DNA from: Brachypodius melanocephalos
Lineage: Eukaryota > Chordata > Aves > Passeriformes > Pycnonotidae
Direction of reading: 5' to 3'
NCBI GenBank assembly: GCA_013398615.1
Contig: VZSR01000520.1
Span: 25,255,333 to 25,319,332, forward strand
Length of the DNA: 64,000 nucleotides
The translations under genes were made by a program, and so were the position numbers. Positions 11,101 to 23,700 of the stretch are shown here, one piece after another (within the stretch, counting starts at the first letter, position 1; each line of letters starts with the position of its first letter). The notes under the pieces are model-generated. The model saw only the letters and a list, made by a program, of their open reading frames with translations, ran no database searches and was not told the DNA's origin.

Positions 11101-12130
11101 CTTTTTAGGGCACCTGTGATGTGACTGACTTGTCACCTCCCTCTGCTGTCTCCTTTCCAAGCTAGTCATGCTTCTATCCTAGTTATTTTTTTTCTCAAAT
11201 GAGAATATTTCCATACTTGGTTACCTTTTACAAAACCTATCTTTTTTCTGACTGTCTTTTTAATACAGAGTGCAAACTGTAGTTAAGAACAATTTATAGA
11301 AAGGTGAAATGATATTTTCTGGGGTTTTTTTCTGTTTAGTCCTATTAATTCTGGTAATTCTGGTAATTGTGGGTGTTTTGTCCAAATGGAGCCCTGATCT
11401 CAAGTATCCATCATGGCTCTGAAATTAGTTTCCTAGTAAAACCAGTTCATTTTAAGTCTGTGGCATGTATCGATTTTCCCACTCACGTGCTGTATAGTGC
11501 ATTTGTTCATGTGGAATTTAATACAAAATCTAACTTCTTATTGCTGTGCTACATTGCATTATGAAATATTTCTGTACTTTTTAGCTATAGTTTAATATTT
11601 TCTGAATAATTCTTCATCAGCTGCAGCCTCTGCTACTTTGCCCTTCACTTTGTTTACTTAGATCATGTGGTAAAAGGCTTGGCATTATTTTCTTTCAAGA
11701 CAAGATCTGGGGGAGAAAACATGCCTGTTACACAAGCTAGCAAAGTATGTTACAATGATGATTATGGTGATGATAATGCTCATAACCTTTTTTGTCATTG
11801 CTGTTTCCTTTGATAGTTATCTTGTTGCTAACAAACAATTCAGTAGCTGTTTGGAACAGTGCTGTCTTCTTAGGAGCTAAATGGGTCAAGGAGTTTCTGC
11901 CAGCTGGAGAGATTTCTGTACTGGTAAGATGAAGACGATGAGGAGGAAGCAATTTTTGACTAATAACAAATTAAAATTAGGAGCTGTGACTACTGGTCTG
12001 AGAGAGATGAGAGACCCTCAGAAACTCTAGCATCCCTCTCGGCAGCCGCTCCTCAGTTTACTGTGACGGTATTTAATTTCACTTAACAAATTTTAGTTTA
12101 GTTTAATTTAGTTTATGATTACTTCCCCCT
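2194..12130. other. Intergenic DNA, no gene seen
   Basis: About 10 kb of AT-rich sequence with only short open frames, in no consistent reading frame and without convincing splice-bounded coding exons. I see no recognisable transposon longer than 100 bases. A short inverted repeat, aacacaat-CA-attgtgtt, lies at 8813-8830 within an unusually AT-rich, TAAT-rich block (8700-8880) that could be regulatory. A short tandem of 'ttctggtaa' lies near 11350. Nothing else can be supported. Confidence 0.6.
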
Positions 12131-12139
12131 CGTCCTTTC

Positions 12140-12610
12140 CTGTTCACGCCTCCCCAGGGTTTTAGCGTGACACCCCTCTCCGTCCCGCTCTTTTCGCGGT
12201 GATGGAGCAGGGGAAGAGAGGAAGGGGAAGGAGGAAAGGGGAAGGGGCAGGGGCAGGAGAAGGGGAAGGGAAAAGCGCCTCGCCGCCGCCGCCGCAGCCC
12301 AGCGGGAGGAGCTCGCCCGCCCGGCGCAGCGCTGCTCTCGCCGCCTCTGTCCCCGCCGCTCGCCCCTTCCTTTGTGAAGCTCAGGGCAGGGCTGAGGACG
12401 GTGCTGGGTTTCCCTCTAGTGGCGCCTGAACCTTGCAGAAGGATGCAGTGTCCCCTCCAAGAGGCCCTGGCAGCATGGCAGGAGTGGCTGTGTTCGGAGC
12501 CCGCCAAGCTCGCCTTTCCAGAGGTGGAAACGGCAATTTGTTTCTAGGCAAGCAGCTCTGGCTTTACAGCAAAAACAGTATTGCCGAGTTTCCTTCGTTA
12601 GGCTCCCAAG
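12140..12610. promoter_or_regulatory. Orphan CpG-rich patch, possible promoter
   Basis: An isolated GC-rich block in AT-rich DNA. A homopurine run (12199-12275) is followed by a (CGC)n stretch and CpG-dense sequence to about 12380. A good splice donor context, AAG|GTATGT, occurs at 12608-12616 on the plus strand. A plus-strand non-coding transcript starting in the patch could therefore have a first exon ending at 12610. No protein family is recognisable in any frame. Promoter activity is inferred from base composition only. Confidence 0.4.
12199..12275 (+). repeat. Homopurine (GA-rich) tract
   Basis: About 75 bases almost wholly of A and G on the plus strand (gagcaggggaagagaggaag and similar units), with many GGGG runs and few C or T interruptions. 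Such tracts can form triplex or G-quadruplex DNA. It lies at the left edge of the CpG-rich patch. Confidence 0.75.
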
Positions 12611-13046
12611 GTATGTCTTTACTAAGGACTCTTCTTCTCTCCAACAAGAACAAGCATTCTTGTTACTTTCTTGTTCAATAATGGCACTGTTTGGTGCAAT
12701 CCAAGTCTGGTGGCATTTGGCACAGCATTCATGGCACAGTTAAAAAGCCTGTTTCCAGGAATCTGTATCTGGATGAGTTAGGATGCTGAAGCATCGAGCT
12801 TGTTCCTGGTCACCTGATGCCTCTTTGGGGAAGTCCATGTCAGGCTGGCGTGCCTCTCACTGATATGCTGCTATTTGGTATTACAAGCAACCGGCAGAAA
12901 TTGGTAAAAGTAGCAGTAGAATTGTTGAAAACAGACATACTATAGGTCTTCAGAAAACAAAGCATTAAACGTATGAGAACTGAAGTAAAAAGCCTTGTAT
13001 GGATAAGAAACTCTTCACAAATAGTGACGAGAAATATTAACAGTTT

Positions 13047-13115
13047 ATCACAGAATATTCTGAGTTGGAAGTGACCAACAAGGATCATTGAGTCCAGCTC
13101 TTAATCTCTAGCCAT
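13047..13115 (-). mobile_element. CR1 LINE 3'-end fragment
   Basis: Begins with cacagaatattctgagttgg and continues 'gaagtgacc...aaggatcattgagtccagctc', the 3' terminus of a CR1 subfamily on the minus strand. Only about 70 bases are clear; similarity to the right of 13115 is doubtful. Confidence 0.65.
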
Positions 13116-14097
13116 TGCATAAACATATAGTAATCTCCTTCTCCACAGCTACTCGCAGGGCCTTCAAGTTTTCTCAAGATATCCTAGGCAGGGTTGGAGA
13201 TTTTCACATTCATTGAAAAATATCCCATGTCTCAAAGTAGTTGCAAGTGGGTAGCTAAGTCCCCCAGCTCCTCTTAGATCTAGTATAAATGGCATCTGTG
13301 AGTGAACTGCAGAGATCCCTAATGGCAACAGCTCAGAGCAATATGGAGCATGCTGGCTTGAGCCCAAAGGTGGGGTGTCCTGCCTGCAGGGATGTCCTGC
13401 CCGCAAGGATGGGGTACCTTGTGCCCACCTTCCTGAGAAGTTTGGAGTTACTCTGAGCGAACACCGTGCCTGCTCCTCTCTGCCTATTGATTGTGAATGC
13501 TAGAAAGCTCGATGCAGATATTTTAACCTGTTCTGTGCACAATTAATCAAACACTTAGGAGGAGCAAGGTGCAGGAAGTGCTGACCCAAGCCTCCAGGCC
13601 TGTCTGCGTTGCAACATTACCTTGTGCCCTTCTGTCACTGTGTTTCAGAGTAAACCTCTCTCCCCTTGCTCAGTCTGACTGCACATTCTCTTCTGAGGCA
13701 GGGAAGACTGTTGAGGCAATGTCACCTGTTGTTGACCCACATTTGGTCATCTTGGCATCTGCATACTGTCAATCCCACTTGGATTCTCCAGCACTGCTGT
13801 TGGCTTTGCTTCCTCCATGTATTTTCCTGCTAACCTGTTACCTTCCTCCCTCTCAGTACCTTCAGCAGCAGCTGCTAGAAGCTATTACAGGACTGTCCTC
13901 TTCTCGTCCTAAGTGGGTCTTGTAATGAGAAAAGGAAACATTGTTTTCTTCCTTGACATCTGGTAGAGGAAGCAGGTGATTCTTCTGATTATTGCCCTTA
14001 AAATGAATAAACTATTAAGGGTACTTTTAAATGTCATTAGTGAGTTGAAGTAGTAACGTTAATAGTTAATTCATGCTCAATAATATTATATCTTTTA

Positions 14098-14121
14098 AAT
14101 ATTATTATTATTATTATTATA
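14098..14121. repeat. (ATT)n microsatellite
   Basis: About eight perfect ATT units following 'tcttttaaat'. Confidence 0.9.
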
Positions 14122-17100
14122 TTGTCTTGTCGGAGCAGCTTTAAATGTTCTTCATGGGCTTTTAGTTAAGGCAAAGCACCAGCACTGGGAAGGGCAGAGC
14201 AATGACTGTGGATGTGCATCCAGCTCTGGCTGGGATGCAGTCATGGGCTTGGGCAGGACTCAGACACTTCAGTTCAAAACTGTGACAATGAGAGCTGGCC
14301 CTCAGTGACTGTCTGACCCTGGCCTGAAGTCTGTGAATGCCACACTGCTCTGTGGTCAAGGATTCAGCTGCTGAGTGTCCAGTGTTTCAGCCCCCGTGCA
14401 GACTCACGGTTCTGGGGATCCTCAGCCCATTATCCTACAGGGCCTGGCTGCAGTGGGCTTGGTGTACTGGTGCTTTCCTTGAAAACAACCTCTGCTCATT
14501 TGTTCATCAGGTTGGTGGTCATTGCACTGAGGATCTGGGCTGCATCCCTCCCTCCCAGTGTGAAGCACCTAGGCCAGTGAGCCGCTCATCGCACATCTTT
14601 GGCAAGGTGCTGGTTTGTGTAGGCTCTTCAAAATTTCTTTTGTTGCAGAAAAAGAGCAACTGGGGAAAGATTTCTGCAGAAAAGGTGGTTTCAGCTCCAG
14701 CCCCTGGACACAGCTACTCAGAGACTATTTCATGGGAAACATAAGCTCTCACTGGAGCATGGCCTGAAGGCCTGGAGGTTCTGCTCTCCAGGCAAGCACT
14801 CCCATTCCTTCACCATCTTTCACAATTTCCTGAGAATGCTGATTGTTTGCAAGAGTTCAAAAGTGAATGCATGGAAAGGCCAATCTATTAAATTTTTTAA
14901 ATAAAATTACACCACTCAGAAATTTCCTGAACCAAAGAGGGCTGTTGAGAAAATATTTAGAGATAGTACCACTTTATGCTTTCCTATTCCTATTTTTTCT
15001 CCAAGCACCTGCTTTTGGACATCATAGGAAACAAAATACAGGATTAGATTGACTTTCAGCAAGTAAGCAGGATATTTTTTAAAAAATGTATTATAAAATA
15101 AGAAACATGAAATATAAAATACAAGATGCATGTATATTTACAAAGCTTCATGGGCCTTTCTGTACTGTCTTCTTGGTAGCATTTTACAAAATCCCAAATA
15201 TTTTTGTGAATGAATCTTGGGTGGTGATTCTATCTATATGAGAAAGTTTAAAATTAATTATTAAAATTAATAAAGTAATGAAAATTAGAACAACATTAAT
15301 GTTGCAAAGTTAAGCACTTAGAAGGAAGAAAATGCCAAAATAAAGGGACCTGTAATCTTAGGATTGTAATTTTTTGAAAATTCCCCGTCTGATATCCTGC
15401 TGTGTGCACTAGGAGATAGACTTGCTTTACACAGTAACACTCTATTTCTAACATAGGCTCCCTCCCTGGTTTATATCACAGTGTGGAGAGTGACTAGCAT
15501 TGAATAAGAGCACAGACTGAAGGAAAGAGCAGCCTGCAGAGTCCTACCTTCTCCTCCCACCTGAAGAAGCTCATGGGCAGAGAGAAGAGGTGCTGGTGAA
15601 CGCTGATGATGGTCATCAAGTGCAATGAGGTGGCCACCCAGTGCCCCTGAAAGTGTGCCAGTGTGATGTTGGGTATCTTCAGTGAAATCACATTTTTCAA
15701 CAGAGGGTTTAGATGACTGCTCATTCTCGATACTGACTGAGGTCAGATGGTGCTTCGCTGTAGAAATGTTTGTCTCACCTCATCTCCAGTAAAGTTGTGC
15801 ATGTCTGACACCTCCACTTATTACCAGCGAAATTTCTATGTCAGAGCCTAGTTCTAAATTTCTTTTTCACTGGAAGCAGGATTATCTCACAGTATACATA
15901 AGTACATACTTTGAAGAATGTATCTTTCTGCTTTAGGCAGTGTCCATGCATACATTTATAGTTAGGTACTTTATTGTAAAAATAACGAGAACAAATGTTT
16001 TGATGACAACAGCACTGACAACCAGAAAGTTATCTAATGTTTTACATGCAAGCTCATGTAAAGTGTGAAAATTGGATGTTTTGGTATAATAATTTTTCCA
16101 CTGTGATCAGATATGGATATACGGATAGCTTTTATGCTGGCAACCTGATAAACATAAGCAGACAGCAACAAATACAAAGATGGTCTGTCCTCAAATGAGC
16201 CCTATTTGTGATGTGTAATACTGCAACGATGAGCAGTGATGTGTAATCCCTCTGCCCAGGACTTCCTAAGCCTGCTGGGCAGATGTTCTGGCAGATTTTG
16301 GCACTTGAAAGTGGAATCTGCTCTTCCTTAACCCCCAAATTTTCATGAGCCACAATGTTTTTTTCTTCCTCTTATTTCTCATAATTTTTTCTGTTCTTTG
16401 TTTGACTCTGGTAACACTTCCACTTACCTTGGTGGTTGCCTTTCTGCCTCAGATGTAACTTTTTTTTTTTTTTAATTGATCACATTTTGTCAGCATTTCC
16501 CTTCTCTGTCTCTTCTGCTTGGGTAGTTATTTCCTCACTAGGGGCACTGTTGTTCTTTGGGGTGATGTTAGGGCTTAGGCCTGTGTTAGGAATGCCAAAT
16601 GTCACTATGCATGTACAGAATTCTTGGCCTGCAGTAAAACTAAGAGTTTCCCTAGGGACACTGATGATGTGGAAAAAACCATGGAAACTGAGAGTAGGTT
16701 TGTCATGATTGGGCTGAGTCTTTCAAAGGCCACAGAGAGACCAAAAAAAGCTGTCCAAAATGTGTCACTTAGACTACAGTGAGTTACCCCTGAAAGTTAT
16801 TGTCACATGAAAGGTGCTTTTTTCCCCAAAAAACCCTCCAAACAACAAAAAACTTCACTGTTTTCATAATCTATTAAAGGATGACTGAGAGCTGAAGAAA
16901 AGACTGTATTTTTCTAACATGGTGTTGTAGTTATGCCTTGCCTGAGAACACCAGTCTGTGAGAAAAATGCACCTTCAACTCAGCCTGAAGATTGCCTCCC
17001 AACAGTTAATGAAGGTATCACTTTCCTCTGGGGTCAAGTTAGAGTGTATTAAGGTTATGTCACTTTGGAGAAGTTTACTGGTGACATAGTGGGTAAAGGG

Positions 17101-17243
17101 AGGTAAGGCTGTGGAGATGAAATGTGCTGGAAATTAGCATGAGATATTACATACTCACATCAATCTTTAGTGTGTCCTGGCACTTTGTCATGAGAGAGTC
17201 TCTTGAATGAGGTGATGCTTTTGACTTTTGACTTTGATGCTTT

Positions 17244-17269
17244 TGTATCACATTGTGATACACAATGTG
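17244..17269. repeat. Two overlapping palindromes
   Basis: Hairpin A pairs tgtatcac (17244-17251) with gtgataca (17255-17262) across ATT. Hairpin B pairs cacattgtg (17249-17257) with cacaatgtg (17261-17269) across ATA. They share bases, so only one can form at a time. Confidence 0.85.
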
Positions 17270-20149
17270 AAAATGTGTGATGAACAGGATGGCAGGTGCA
17301 ATGGAGAATTTTCTACAGTATTTGGTCCAAACTTAATATAAACAGATTATTTGGGGCAGGGGAAAGCTTGTCTAAATAACTATTGGCATCCTTTATCTGT
17401 TTGGAAGCAGGAGAGAACTTCTCCTTGAAGTGAGAAGAGAAATTTCTAAAGTAACAGATTCTAAAGTATAATCTGCTCAGATTTTGTTGCTTCCCAGCAT
17501 GTCTAGAGGTTACAGTAGAGACTGCATCAAAGAGAGTAAAGTATTTTACTCTTTTTTGTCCATTTTTATAATTAGAATTGGAAACTGTCATTTAGCAGCA
17601 AATTTAAAATAACAAGAACTTAACTTTCACAAAGTCCTCAAAAAACCAAAAAAATCCTATAGGTGTTGACACATCTTATCATCAGGTTTAGAAGGTAAGT
17701 ACCAGGAAAATGATTGTTGTCAGGTGTGAATTAACATACAGTGAGTTTGCTCACAACTGAAGAAGGTGACAGATATAACATATGCATTAATAAAAGGCCA
17801 AATGGAAGGTATGGCCGTAATTAGAAATGGTACTTGAAGAAATGCTATTGATTCCAGGAACTGATTTTAATTTAATGGCTTTTACTGTAATTAACACAAT
17901 TGTTTGTATCAGCATAGATCTCTTAATATTATTATCTAAGTTGACAAATTATAAAATTAAATGTTCATTTAAGATGTAATTCAAAAATTTTAAAGGTTTT
18001 CTTGAGTCAATGGATTTCAGTTAATTTCTTTAAAGCTAAAGGACCTGATTGTTTTTTTTATTCTGCCTGTTTTCAGCGATTGGAGCTACTCCTGATTTAT
18101 ATCAATGCTGCAATGAAAGCAACATATACAAAGGAAACATTCACAGGTTCTGATGAGTTCTTGACAGCCCCTAGTGCGTATACTTTGCAGGCTTGAAAGG
18201 TATTTTCTTTGTAGCATTAGATTTTAATGGTACTGAATGTAACGTGCACATATAATAACAATAATTCACTTTTCTTGTGTTTGCCCATTTACCTTGTCAT
18301 ATATCTGCTAGATGCGGGTCTGGTTCTCTTCTCTTTTACACCTGTTTCACCCAAGGGCTGTTTATTTTGATGCAGTTACTCCTGATTTAGACCTGTGTAT
18401 ATGAATCTGTTATCTGCGAGAGGTAAATTAATGCTTTTAATCAAGACCACTCTTCTGTCTACCCATCAACATCAAAGCCTAGACATGCTATTAGTTATTG
18501 AGAAAGGAAGCACAGTGTGAGTAAGCAGCCCTCAGCTATCTTTGGATCCCCATTACCAGAATTTTAGCACCATTACCTCAAAACCATGAATACTTTTATC
18601 CTCACAGTCACTTGGAAAGGCTATATATCCACATTTTACAGACCAAAGCCACAAAAGGAAGCAGAATTTGGACAGAAAAAAGGTGCCTAAATCCCAAAGT
18701 AACCCTTAAGACCATTTTGAGCAGCTGCTACCCAAAGTCTCCCTACTTTGAAGATGGCTCTGTTGTGAATCTCTCATACCTGAAGATTTTTTGTGAACAT
18801 ACCTTGAAGGACCCTGATCTTGTCAGGTCATGGCATCTACCTGTTCTAAACTTTGCTCTGTCAGAAAGGTGGCCTCAGCAGGACTCTCTCCACAGGATGG
18901 TGAATCTGCCTCCATGAACTTAGAGTCTGCTGAAATCCTCAAGACAGATTTCACATTCAACACCACTGAAGTAACTTTTTTTTTTCCTTTCTCATTAGCC
19001 AGATACAGAAAGATCTGGCAGCCTTATCACTGCTCTTATATTTGGTAATTGAATGAATAGATCAGTCATGCAGCATGTAGGTGAGAGAGGAGGACTTGTG
19101 AGGATTCAGATCTGCCTGTGCATGCTTTCAGTTAAATGCCCATGCGAAGAGCTAGAAAGTAGGACTTCCCAATTTACTAAGATCCACTAATTTCACTGAG
19201 GCCTGGTGAAAATGCAGTGTATCACCTCTTGCCATCCACTTTGGTGGAATCAGGCCAACTCTGCTGAGCTGGTTTCCTCAGAGATGGGTAAGAATTATGG
19301 GGCTCCATGCTAGATTCCTTGTAGTCTGGGTAAAATATTCCTGCAGGCAGACAAGCTATAGGGTACTGTAGAATGCAGTACAACTGTAGAATGAAGTCGT
19401 ATGAGTCGCTCTTGGAGCTGGGACTGGAATAGATGGTTAGATTTTCCTCTGGTTGTCTTAGACACCAGGCAACAAAGTTGGTCACTCTCTTCCCCCTTCT
19501 CTGAGTATTTTAATAATTCAAGAACAGTGACCTCATCCCTACAGAAGGATTGGAGAGTGCCCCAATACAACTAACTCTCATCAGATGGTGAGGGACACTT
19601 AGAAATGGGATGGGTGGATGGTCCTTGGACAGATAAAAGTATTTGGTCTGGTTTTCTGTGTCTTCGGTGCATGTGATAAACTGTTGCATGAGGGTGTAAA
19701 ATATGGTGTAATGCATTACAGAAGCTCATAATCTTTTTGTTTTTCAAAACACATGGCTATCAAGGCTCACTTAGCAAGAGGGTGTAGGTCTCTGAATCAC
19801 AAGTGAGCAATAGCACTTATGTGCACTGCTCAACCAGAATGCCCAGGTCCTAAGGTAGATCGGAGGTTATCGTGTAGCAACCATAACAATGTTCATTGGC
19901 TCATTGGCGCCCTGAGGTGTTTCCCTGCTCCCTGTCACAGCAACTGTGAACCTAGTGCGAATGGTCCTTGGCTCTGCAGGTGATGCTTGGCGCTCAGATG
20001 TTGGCTGTTGCACTTGCCAGGGAACCTGGTGCCTGTGTCTGGGTGCTGCAGCGAGCAGCCAGCACAGTGGTGGCACCAGCAGCTCCCGGGTGCGCCGGGA
20101 TTAATTAAGAAGCCCATTCAAAAGGCGTTTCGGCACTGCAAGACATAGA

Positions 20150-20760
20150 TCGTGTATATCTAGCCGGGATGGCAGGCCCACCCACCGAGTCTGCCCCACT
20201 CTCCAGCGCTCTGGTCAACTCCTCACCTCTGAAGGGGAAATAGGCAGGGCGGCGGGAACCGCGCCGCCGGCCTTGGCGGAGAGGAGAGAGGAACTCGGGG
20301 AAGGGCGGCGGGACAGGGCGGGGCGGGCCCGGGGCGACGGGATCAATATCTATGCTGATGTCCATGCCGATGTCTATGCCGATGCCGATGCCCATGCCCG
20401 TGCCCGTGCCTGTGCCCATGCCCATGCCCGTGCCCACGCCCATGCCCGTGCCCACGCCCGTGCCCGTGCCCGTGCCCGTGCCCATGCCCGTGCCCATGCC
20501 CGTGCCCGTGCCCGTGCCCATGCCCATGCCCGTGCCGGGATTGGGCCCATGCCCATGCCCGTGCCCATGCCCATGCCCGTGCCCGTGCCGGGATCGGGCC
20601 GATGCCGGGTCCGGGCGGGGCGGCGGCGCTGCCCGCGGCTGCCCTGCGGAGCTGTCCCGGCCCGCGGTGCTGAAACCCCCGCAAGCGCCTCAGCGCCGGC
20701 TCATCCCGGGCCGGCCCCTCCCTGCTCTGCACGGCTGCCCAGCAGGGACCAGCAAGTACT
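20150..20760. promoter_or_regulatory. Orphan CpG island
   Basis: CpG-dense block in the middle of the desert, with GC boxes (gggcggggcgggcc near 20317) and a long CCCRTG hexamer array in its centre. No recognised gene starts here. The long open frames seen in several frames across it come from the hexamer repeat, whose length unit is a multiple of three, and not from coding. It may be the promoter of an unannotated non-coding transcript or a distal element of INSM2 or NFKBIA; this is inference from composition. Confidence 0.5.
20352..20589. repeat. (CCCRTG)n hexamer array, G-quadruplex-capable
   Basis: Roughly 35 units of a 6-base repeat alternating cccgtg and cccatg (with a few cccacg and ccgatg variants). 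It is interrupted once by 'ccgggattggg' near 20535-20547. The minus strand therefore reads GGG-N3-GGG-N3 repeatedly, a regular G-quadruplex pattern. Variants differ mainly as CG versus CA, the signature of decay of methylated CpG. Confidence 0.92.
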
Positions 20761-23700
20761 CGGGACGTGATGAACAAGGGCCAAAAAATTTTTTTGAAAT
20801 ACACGATCACACGTATAGATTGCAGTTTCTCTTTATTTCCCGGCTGATTATAGCTTTAATTGCTTTGCTATTTATCTGTGAAGCATCCCGTTTCATATTG
20901 AGGATAACATTAGGAATCGTTGTGAAGTATTCTAATTAGTTAAACCCCAAACTTTGAATTTACATCCAGACTGAGCAGTGAAATGCTCTGAGACAATTAT
21001 ACATGCTAGGCTGCTGCCCTGAACAGTATTCCTTATCAATGGCAACAGTAGAAGAGAAAATATAGGAACAAATTGATAAGCAGTTCAGCTATAGAATTAT
21101 TTTTAGAAGATACCTAGAAAAGTGCACATTTTTCAAAACGAACATCGTGGTCTAATACTGTTGTAATGTGAATTAATGAAAAATCAGCAGTAGTTTAAGA
21201 GAAAGCTGAAAAAGAAATAATTCTCTAAGTGTAAAAACGAAAAGCTGAACTCTAGCTTTACTTCTGCACATGTGATTTTTCAGAGAAGTAATGAATAAAA
21301 TTATAATTAATAACAATAAAGAGAATAACAAGTTTCTATTAATGCCTATAAGCATATCTCCCTTAATCAGATAATGGCTAATAGAAGCATTCAGAAAGTA
21401 GTTAAGAGATACATATTTTTTAAACCAAGTGGCTAAGAAATATAATCTTACTGTACCTCAGTAATTGTTAAAGGAAGGACCCATTATCATAATTATGTTT
21501 CTGGAACAAACATTATTTCAATGTGATAAAGGATGACATGACACTGAAGGTAAAGCCACAGCAGATGTTACATGAGTAACAAGACAATATGCCCGCATTC
21601 TGGTAATTTCTCCCCCCTAGACATGTTCTCATTAATCTGTGATTAATAGGATTTGAGTATAGTAGATGATGTTGATCTATTGTCTGTCTTTGTCCCACAC
21701 CATAGAGAGAGCAATTTGTCAGCTCAGCTTTTGTGTGACTATTTAATAGCAAAGAGGGGGAGAGAAAAGACGCTAATCTTCTAATTGGCATCTATAGAGA
21801 AAGGTCTAAGAAGACTGCCTGCCTGGAAATAGCTTGTGTGCAATTCCTATGCCTGCGAGGCTGAGGCAGGCAGACAGTAGCACCAGCCCGGGTACCCATG
21901 GCAAAGGAACAGTGTGTCCCTGTCACACAATAAGCCGCTGGTCAAAGGGACAGTGGAGAGCAAGGTGTGCTGCAGAACGAGGTGCAATTGCCAACTCCTC
22001 CGAGTCTGTTATGGTGCAGCCTGTTATGTCAAGGGAGTACTTCTTGACTGGTGTGACTTTATTAAAGACAGAAAGCTGCCTCCTTCCCAGAGCAGAAAGC
22101 AGAACGAGGAAGGGGAAAAACAGGGGGTGGTGATGAAGCCCAGAATAGTCCTCTCACCAGCAAAATTGGAGTCAATGGAGAGAACATGAAGTGCCCAAAC
22201 ATCTTTCCAGAGATGTCAGGTGAACAATGGCTTTGTGCTAATACAATGCCACTTCTAACTTAACTGTCCTCCTCAGGTGCTAAGGTTAGCTAATGAAATG
22301 ACTGTCTTCAAATACAAATAATTTCACAATTAAGTCACCACTCCCAATTCAGCAAAATATGGAAGCTACTGCTTAAAACTAGGCATGAGGACAAGTGCTT
22401 TGTCTTTTCCTCATCCTCAGGTATCTATTTTATGGCCTTCAAAAGGTCAGGATGAAGACTTGGGTTTTGGGTGCAGTTGAGGACTGGATCCCTCTGGCAC
22501 ATTTACATTGCAGCAAAATGCAGCTTTATTCTGTGTAATGATTTCTTAAGTGGTGAACATAGACAAAGAGTTCCTTGTTCGGTTTAACCACCTGAGCCAT
22601 TTTGATGGTACAACATTTGAGATAATTCAGTAACTCTCTAAAAATACTGTTTTTTGAGATCTATGTATTTTTTTCCCCACGGGAGCAATTTAATGCACAT
22701 TTCTTTTAGTAGTTTTGCCACTCCAGTGGGTGAGTCCAGTGAATTGCATCATGAAGGGTGGGATTACCTTAAATTGGCTTTATCACTTGGGAATCGTTCT
22801 GTGGACCTGTACATAGCATTGTTTCTACCTGTGTAACTCTTCAATGGATATAGCACAGAAATAGCATAGCATATAGCATGACTCTTTTTAAAATGCTAAT
22901 GCACATCATCAGGATTTAATGGAAACTGAGGGATTGGATAAAGATTGGATAAAGAGATATTTTGCTAAAGGAAAAATAAAACCACAGATAGAATTGAATC
23001 TGATTTAAAACAGAGAAGAGTGGAGGGAAAGCAGCTGACAATATTGAAGTAAAAAAAAAAAAAAGGCTCTCAAAACTGTTTGTTTAAGTTAACAATATTT
23101 ACTGCCGCATTTCACAAACAATCACATCTGTATTCAAAGCCACCGGAAGCCACTGCTCAGATGTATGAACAGCACTTTGGCAGACATGGTGTTGGCTGGC
23201 CTCTGCAGTGAAAACTGCTGGGATTTGGAGATCAAATGTTAGTCTGGGCAGGGACAAAGCAAGTGGGGCATTTTGTACCCTCTTGTATATGAATTTGCAA
23301 ACCCAGAGCGTTTCCCTGCTGCTTGGTGGTGTTACATGGCATGCTGAGCACAATTATCACCAAGCACAGAGTGTAGCCCTTTTTCTGCCTTTGGGGGTGA
23401 GCACTGACATTTGTCCCCACTTCAGGCATGGCAGAGAGCATGCATGATCTGTGTGGAAACACCCAAAACTTTCATAGTGGAAAGAACTCCTCAGTGGAGA
23501 TGCAGGGGCTGTCCTGGGTCTATTAATCTCACACTGGGGAGTACAGTGCCAGATCTGCCTGAGACAGGGCCGTGTGAATGAGCTGAAGTGCAGTAGTACA
23601 GCCATATCAGCACAAGTCCTGTGCTCTGACTTGTGTCTTTCAGGGAGAGGAAAATGTCCATTTTGCTTCTGAACATGAACACAATTCCAGCCTATCATGC

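Larger units (their letters stand above)
13116..20130. other. Intergenic DNA, no gene seen
   Basis: About 7 kb of AT-rich non-coding DNA. It contains an (ATT)n microsatellite at 14098-14121, two overlapping palindromes at 17244-17269, a 14-base palindrome caacattaatgttg at 15291-15304, and a T run near 16460. No open frame resembles a known protein and no transposon was recognised. Confidence 0.6.

Noticed and set aside
20352..20589. CRISPR-like array
   Set aside because: The units are contiguous hexamers with no spacers, in a vertebrate genome; it is a simple-sequence repeat.
20273..20939. Long open frames with MPVPMP-, HGHGHG- and AHARAR-type repeats on both strands
   Set aside because: A six-base repeat stays open in every frame; there is no start context, splice structure or protein family.
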